A stretch of DNA of 64,000 nt, from the NCBI GenBank assembly GCA_949126835.1, contig OX421497.1, forward strand, positions 41,624,226 through 41,688,225. Direction: 5' to 3'. A program made the position numbers and the translations under genes. A model generated the notes under the pieces. It saw only the letters and a program-made list of their open reading frames with translations. It was not told where the DNA came from and ran no database searches. The stretch is from Anisus vortex. Taxonomy: Eukaryota; Mollusca; Gastropoda; Planorbidae. Positions 58,365-64,000 of this stretch are shown here, in pieces. The first letter of the stretch is position 1; the number at the start of each line of letters is the position of its first letter.

Positions 58365-60065
58365 ACAAGCCGTTATGTGCCCGGTCCTCCGAACCGGCTA
58401 AAAGTTATGTTTACATACAGTCTAACTACTCAGGCAGTTATAATGAGATTGCCCGCATGACCTACGACACGAATTTAAACGTGAGGTAATTTTTTATTTG
58501 CCCGCTACAACATGAATTACCCGTTAAAATCATTACTCATCACCCATTATAACAATTACAAAATTGCCCGCTATAAATTACGACGCAAATTAAAACATGA
58601 ATATATTTTGTTCTATTCATTGATTAAGAACATTCGACAGTACTTTTTTTTTTTAATGATTGTTTGACATATTGTTTTTACGACAAACATTAAGTCGCAG
58701 ACCTATGTTGTGTTGTTTTTGTTTATTTGCTATTTATTTATTTATTGTTGCTTTGGAAGCAAACTTATAATTAAATTTTCTATTCAACATGTAAAACAAT
58801 AACAAATGAAACCCTTATGAAATAATGTTTATAAAACGTATACGACACGAATTAAAACTTTAAAAATTTAGTTCCGGCAATTTGAACATTGCCCGGCAAA
58901 TTAAACATTGCCCGGTAATTTAAACATTGCCCGGTAATTTAAACATTGCCCGGTATTATAAACATTGCCCGGTATTATAAACATTGCCCGGTAATTTAAA
59001 CATTGCCCGGTATTATAAACATTGCCCGGTAATTTAAACATTGCCCGGTATTATAAACATTGCCCGGTATTATAAACATTGCCCGGTAATTTAAACATTG
59101 CCCGGTAATTTAAACATTGCCCGGTATTATAAACATTGCCCGGTATTATAAACATTGCCCGGTAATTTAAACATTGCCCGGTAATTTAAACAATGGCAGT
59201 TACCTAGGCGATAAGCCTAAAGGTGCCCAGTTCTCGGAACTGGATAAAATAACCCATGGAGTTATAAACAATAGTCTTAAGCGGGGATAAAGTATTTTCC
59301 GGTAACTTATACCATTTAAATATTGCATTCCACAAATAACGACGCAAATTAAAACAAAATTGTGTTCCCTTCTTAAACGCATAAATACGCAAAATTTGAT
59401 GACGCCATATAATTATAAGCTTAAATATAGAGTGTAACCAGGACCACTGCGTTTAAATAAGCTTAGTAAGGCGTCGGTATTAGCCTACTTCCCGAAACAG
59501 AAAAAAAAATGCTAAATCTATTTGCTTTGTACTATGTTTGTAAAGTTTTAAATTATTAATTAGCTTTAAGTCATGTATTCACAGTGTAAAGTATTAAAGT
59601 AGTGATAGATTAAGAAAATCAACTACAGTATTGGTAGTGTAAAGAATTTATGTTGTTTACGGCACGTAGACAATTTAAACATGAAGAAAATTTGTTCCCG
59701 TCATTGAGTTGAGATAATAAAATCCATGCACATAGTTTGATGACGTCAATTTAAACATGAATGAAAAATGTCCCTTCATTGCTATAAAATCCATGCGCAA
59801 ACTTTGATGACGTCATAAAAATAATCTCAGCGCATCCTTTTTTTTTCTAACTTTGTGACGAAAAACTATAAAAAGTTGTACTGGCAAAGACAATGTGAAT
59901 CAAAAGTTGTGTTTTTTTCGCGTTTTTTGACCAAACTGACCACTGCGGTCATTTAAATTTTTTTTAAACCTTGACAGTGTTCACCGCCGTACCGCAAAGA
60001 ATATTTGTAGCAAATTTCACGTTTTTATGTCCAGTATTTAAAAAGATTATGCGGTATGTACATAC

Positions 60066-60100
<35 letters not shown>

Positions 60101-60127
60101 CATATTCCTTTTGAGATTTATATATAT
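58365..60127. repeat. Array unit A10
   Basis: About 16 minisatellite copies. It shares AATGGCAGTTACCTAGG and TATTAGCCTACTTCCC with A11 only. Confidence 0.9.
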
Positions 60128-61848
60128 ACAAGCCGTTATGTGCCCGGTCCTCCGAACCGGCTAAAAGTTATGTTTACATACAGTCTAACTACTCAGGCAG
60201 TTATAATGAGATTGCCCGCATGACCTACGACACGAATTTAAACGTGAGGTAATTTTTTATTTGCCCGCTACAACATGAATTACCCGTTAAAATCATTACT
60301 CATCACCCATTATAACAATTACAAAATTGCCCGCTATAAATTACGACGCAAATTAAAACATGAATATATTTTGTTCTATTCATTGATTAAGAACATTCGA
60401 CAGTACTTTTTTTTTTTTAATGATTGTTTGACATATTGTTTTTACGACAAACATTAAGTCGCAGACCTATGTTGTGTTGTTTTTGTTTATTTGCTATTTA
60501 TTTATTTATTGTTGCTTTGGAAGCAAACTTATAATTAAATTTTCTATTCAACATGTAAAACAATAACAAATGAAACCCTTATGAAATAATGTTTATAAAA
60601 CGTATACGACACGAATTAAAACTTTAAAAATTTAGTTCCGGCAATTTGAACATTGCCCGGCAAATTAAACATTGCCCGGTAATTTAAACATTGCCCGGTA
60701 ATTTAAACATTGCCCGGTATTATAAACATTGCCCGGTATTATAAACATTGCCCGGTAATTTAAACATTGCCCGGTATTATAAACATTGCCCGGTAATTTA
60801 AACATTGCCCGATATTATAAACATTGCCCGGTATTATAAACATTGCCCGGTAATTTAAACATTGCCCGGTAATTTAAACATTGCCCGGTATTATAAACAT
60901 TGCCCGGTATTATAAACATTGCCCGGTATTATAAACATTGCCCGGTAATTTAAACATTGCCCGGTAATTTAAACAATGGCAGTTACCTAGGCGATAAGCC
61001 TAAAGGTGCCCAGTTCTCGGAACTGGATAAAATAACCCATGGAGTTATAAACAATAGTCTTAAGCGGGGATAAAGTATTTTCCGGTAACTTATACCATTT
61101 AAATATTGCATTCCACAAATAACGACGCAAATTAAAACAAAATTGTGTTCCCTTCTTAAACGCATAAATACGCAAAATTTGATGACGCCATATAATTATA
61201 AGCTTAAATATAGAGTGTAACCAGGACCATTGCGTTTAAATAAGCTTAGTAAGGCGTCGGTATTAGCCTACTTCCCGAAACAGAAAAAAAAATGCTAAAT
61301 CTATTTGCTTTGTACTATGTTTGTAAAGTTTTAAATTATTAATTAGCTTTAAGTCATGTATTCACAGTGTAAAGTATTAAAGTAGTGATAGATTAAGAAA
61401 ATCAACTACAGTATTGGTAGTGTAAAGAATTTATGTTGTTTACGGCACGTAGACAATTTAAACATGAAGAAAATTTGTTCCCGTCATTGAGTTGAGATAA
61501 TAAAATCCATGCACATAGTTTGATGACGTCAATTTAAACATGAATGAAAAATGTCCCTTCATTGCTATAAAATCCATGCGCAAACTTTGATGACGTCATA
61601 AAAATAATCTCAGCGCATCCTTTTTTTTTCTAACTTTGTGACGAAAAACTATAAAAAGTTGTACTGGCAAAGACAATGTGAATCAAAAGTTGTGTTTTTT
61701 TCGCGTTTTTTGACCAAACTGACCACTGCGGTCATTTAAATTTTTTTTAAACCTTGACAGTGTTCACCGCCGTACCGCAAAGAATATTTGTAGCAAATTT
61801 CACGTTTTTATGTCCAGTATTTAAAAAGATTATGCGGTATGTACATAC

Positions 61849-61891
<43 letters not shown>

Positions 61892-62015
61892 CATATTCCT
61901 TTTGAGATTTATATATATATATGATATGAATATGATATGATATGATATGATATGATATGATATGATATGATATATGATATATGATATGATATGATATGAT
62001 ATATGATATGATATG
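60128..62015. repeat. Array unit A11
   Basis: A near-identical duplicate of A10, with one extra minisatellite monomer and a long GATAT expansion (61918-62014) at its end where the array switches to B6. Confidence 0.9.
61918..62014. repeat. GATAT microsatellite at an A-to-B switch
   Basis: About 100 bp of repeated ATGAT/GATAT between A11 and B6. Shorter tracts sit at 48432-48468 (A7/B2), 55688-55706 (B5/A8) and 56633-56642 (A8/A9). All other joins have only a short TATATA tract. Confidence 0.85.
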
Positions 62016-63902
62016 ACAAGCCGATATGTGCCCGATTCTTCGAACGGGCTTTTTTTTAGAATATGCTTGACACATTATAGTTTTTTAGTTTTGTTTTTGC
62101 AACATACATAAAGTAGTATGTTTTTTTTTTGTGGTCAGTATTTTTTTTATTTTTTTTGTTTTGCACACTTTATTATACACCAATTCAATATACAACTAAA
62201 AAGGAAAAACAAATAATAATAATTTTTTTTTATTTCTTGCTCAAAGTATGACCACTATGATCGAATTGTGTGAGTTTATTGGGTAATTAAACTCTTTCTG
62301 TAAAACAGAACTCACATGTCTTTTAAAAAGTACTGTTAATTCGAAAATGATTGTTTGATATATTTTTTTGCTACAACATTAGTCGTAGATCAATATTTAT
62401 TTATTTTTGCTTTTTTTTTTTTGTTTTTGTTGGTGTTATTTGCTATTTATTTATTGTTGCTTTGGAAGCAAACTTAGAATTAAATTTTAAATTCAACAGG
62501 AAAAACAATAACAACTGAAACCGATATGAATCATAGTTTATACAACGTATACGACATGAATTAAAACTTTTAAAAGTTGGTCCGGCAAATTTAAACATTG
62601 CCCGGCAATATAAAAATTTTCCGCTACATAGTTTATAAGACGTATACGATACAAATTAAAACTTTAAAACGTTGAGCTCGGCAATTTAAACATTGCCTGG
62701 CAATTGAAAAATTTCCCGCTACAAAGTTTATAAGACGTATACACAGAATAGGTATAGAACAGAATGCACAATCCCTATATACGCAGTCACTAAAAGTTAC
62801 CATGTTCCGCAATGCAGCGGTCGCTAGAGACGCTACTATAGTAAAATGTGAAAGGATGTCTACGTCTGCCATAAATATATACAATATATATAGGGCCTAC
62901 ATTATCTTTCATTATAGGCTTACTTTTATATAAATTTGACTTAATTACCCATTTTGTTTTGAACATTATATGATTAGGCCAATATAATGTAAAAATATTT
63001 ATTACCCGGTACTGATTTGAAAAAAAAATGGCTTAGACGTAGCTCGGTACCGGTAACTAAATTGCTACGGCTAACGGTACATAAATATATATACTTTTTA
63101 AACCAAAATAAACTTTTAAAATTATGAAGGGAAATAGGCATATAATTCATAATGAGGTAATATGAGGTTGTTTATGCTGTTGTTTATCCTTTATGAAGTC
63201 AGGAAAGCCATGCAGTTTGACATGCTCTTTTTTACGATAATCAGTCGTTTTCGCATCATTGTTGTAGTTTATTACACATACGTTTATGCACATTTTGCCT
63301 GAAATATTAGCTTTGGGTGTTCGAACTTGTAGATGTGAAGAATGCGCATTCTGTTTTATACCTATTCTGTGGACATATACAACACGAATAAAAACGTGAA
63401 GGAATTTTTTTTTGCCAGATACAACGTAAGATACCCATTAAAACCATTAATCATTACCCATTATAACAATTTAAAAATATCCCGCTATAAATTACGACGC
63501 AAATTAAAACGTGAATATATTTTGTTCTATTCATTCATAAAGTACATTAGCAAAGGTTGAAGCGAAGTTAATTAAAATGAATACGCAAAATTCGATGACG
63601 CCATAAAAAAAAGACAACCAGCTATCCCTGCGCAAACTTTGATGACGTCATATAAAAATAATCTCTACGCGTCCTTTTGTCTTATTTTTTTAGCGCGATT
63701 GATCGAAAAACTATAAAAAGTTGTACTGGCAAAGACAATGTGAATCAAAAGTTGTGTTTTTTTCGCGTTTTTTGACCAAACTGACCACTGCGGTCATTTT
63801 AATTTTTTATGTCCAGTATTTAAAAAGAGTATGCGGTATGTACATACCCAGCCAGCCAGCCAGCCACATACATACATATTCCTTTTGAGATTTATATATA
63901 TA
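62016..63902. repeat. Array unit B6 and right end of the array
   Basis: Hairpin and T8 are intact. It lost the TGTAACCAGGACC block, as B4 did (AGATGTGAAGAATGCGC at 63330), but with a different breakpoint. Its 3' part (63650-63810) reads like type A (GTTGTACTGGCAAAGACAAT) and lacks the CACGTTTTTATG stretch. The array stops in the TATATA tract. Confidence 0.9.
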
Positions 63903-64000
63903 ATACTAGTGGTTATGCCCGTCAAAATGACGGAGAAACGAACGACTACAATATTACAATATTAGTTAAGTTAATATTAATGTTAAGAGAGAAAGAAAAG
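63903..64000. other. Right flank of the array
   Basis: Unique-looking DNA that contains the short repeat also found at 26770-26812 (GCCCGTCAAAATGAC, then GAGAAACGAACGAC). Too short to assign. Confidence 0.5.

Larger units (their letters stand above)
34561..63902. repeat. 29-kb heteromorphic tandem array: 17 units of two types (A and B)
   Basis: Units are delimited by the start of the ACAAGCCG hairpin block. All 17 end with the same about 300-bp block (TTTTTTGACCAAACTGACCA, then CACGTTTTTATGTCCAGT), the perfect palindrome GGTATGTACATACC, a CCAG microsatellite of 0 to about 16 copies and a TATATA tract. Order: B1, A1-A7, B2 (truncated), B3-B5, A8 (truncated), A9-A11, B6. Type A has the 19-bp minisatellite and a second hairpin. 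Type B has a T8 tract after its hairpin and a CGATCGATCG block. A and B share several blocks in different order. No transposase or other long frame is found. It may be a satellite, or a rolling-circle (Helitron-like) element amplified in tandem; not assigned. Confidence 0.95.

Noticed and set aside
61830..62075. Tyr/Ile/Ser-rich minus-strand peptide
   Set aside because: It is the translation of the GATAT microsatellite.
34561..63902. Hammerhead or other small self-cleaving ribozyme in the array
   Set aside because: I looked for CTGATGA with a matching GAAAC partner on both strands and did not find a consistent pair; CCCGAAAC occurs in A units without the partner.

Overview
This is eukaryotic, very probably marine-invertebrate, DNA. 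It is AT-rich and spliced: one gene has four phase-consistent introns. It contains RTE-, CR1/L2-like and Ty3/gypsy retroelements, tRNA-derived SINEs and several DNA-transposon families. The palindrome TAGGCCTA is strikingly common in the unique parts. That bias and the repeat mix would suit an echinoderm or hemichordate, with a mollusc as the alternative; the species cannot be fixed from the sequence. There is no prokaryotic gene organisation, rRNA, functional tRNA or CRISPR.

Layout. 1-3350: a Ty3/gypsy LTR element keeping gag, protease and a sliver of RT, with the RT core and integrase gone, then a putative 3' LTR. 3360-5795: an RTE/SR2-like LINE with an intact RT frame and a truncated endonuclease. 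6303-8470: exons of a decayed DUF4806-domain gene. 8470-18600: AT-rich DNA holding two TIR transposon families, a tRNA-SINE, a small minus-strand gene (about 11859-14495), a second SR2-like LINE fragment broken by a hAT piece, and a 44-bp tandem repeat. 18824-23641: an inverted repeat, a CpG-bearing presumed promoter, and a complete five-coding-exon gene for a 908-residue transposase-like protein, the best-preserved host-type gene here. 24453-34500: a graveyard of nested repeats, including a 5'-inverted (twin-primed) CR1/L2-like LINE, a BovB-type RTE LINE, a 1.27-kb hAT element with an 8-bp target duplication, hAT/Ac-like and GGATCC-rich elements, and MITEs flanking a PHD-finger remnant.

34561-63902: a 29-kb tandem array of 17 units, six of type B (about 1.9-2.07 kb when complete) and eleven of type A (about 1.6-2.0 kb when complete). 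A and B share sequence blocks in a different order. Every unit carries a perfect 14-bp palindrome and CCAG and TATA microsatellites. Complete units start with a hairpin, and A units have a second hairpin plus a 19-bp minisatellite. The stems of the three hairpin classes differ by compensatory changes. Three of the four A/B switches lie at GATAT microsatellites.

The genes form no pathway. The window is best read as a repeat-dense chromosomal region with one intact transposase-like (perhaps domesticated) gene next to a heteromorphic, hairpin-bearing satellite that I do not recognise. Those two are the best candidates for undescribed biology.
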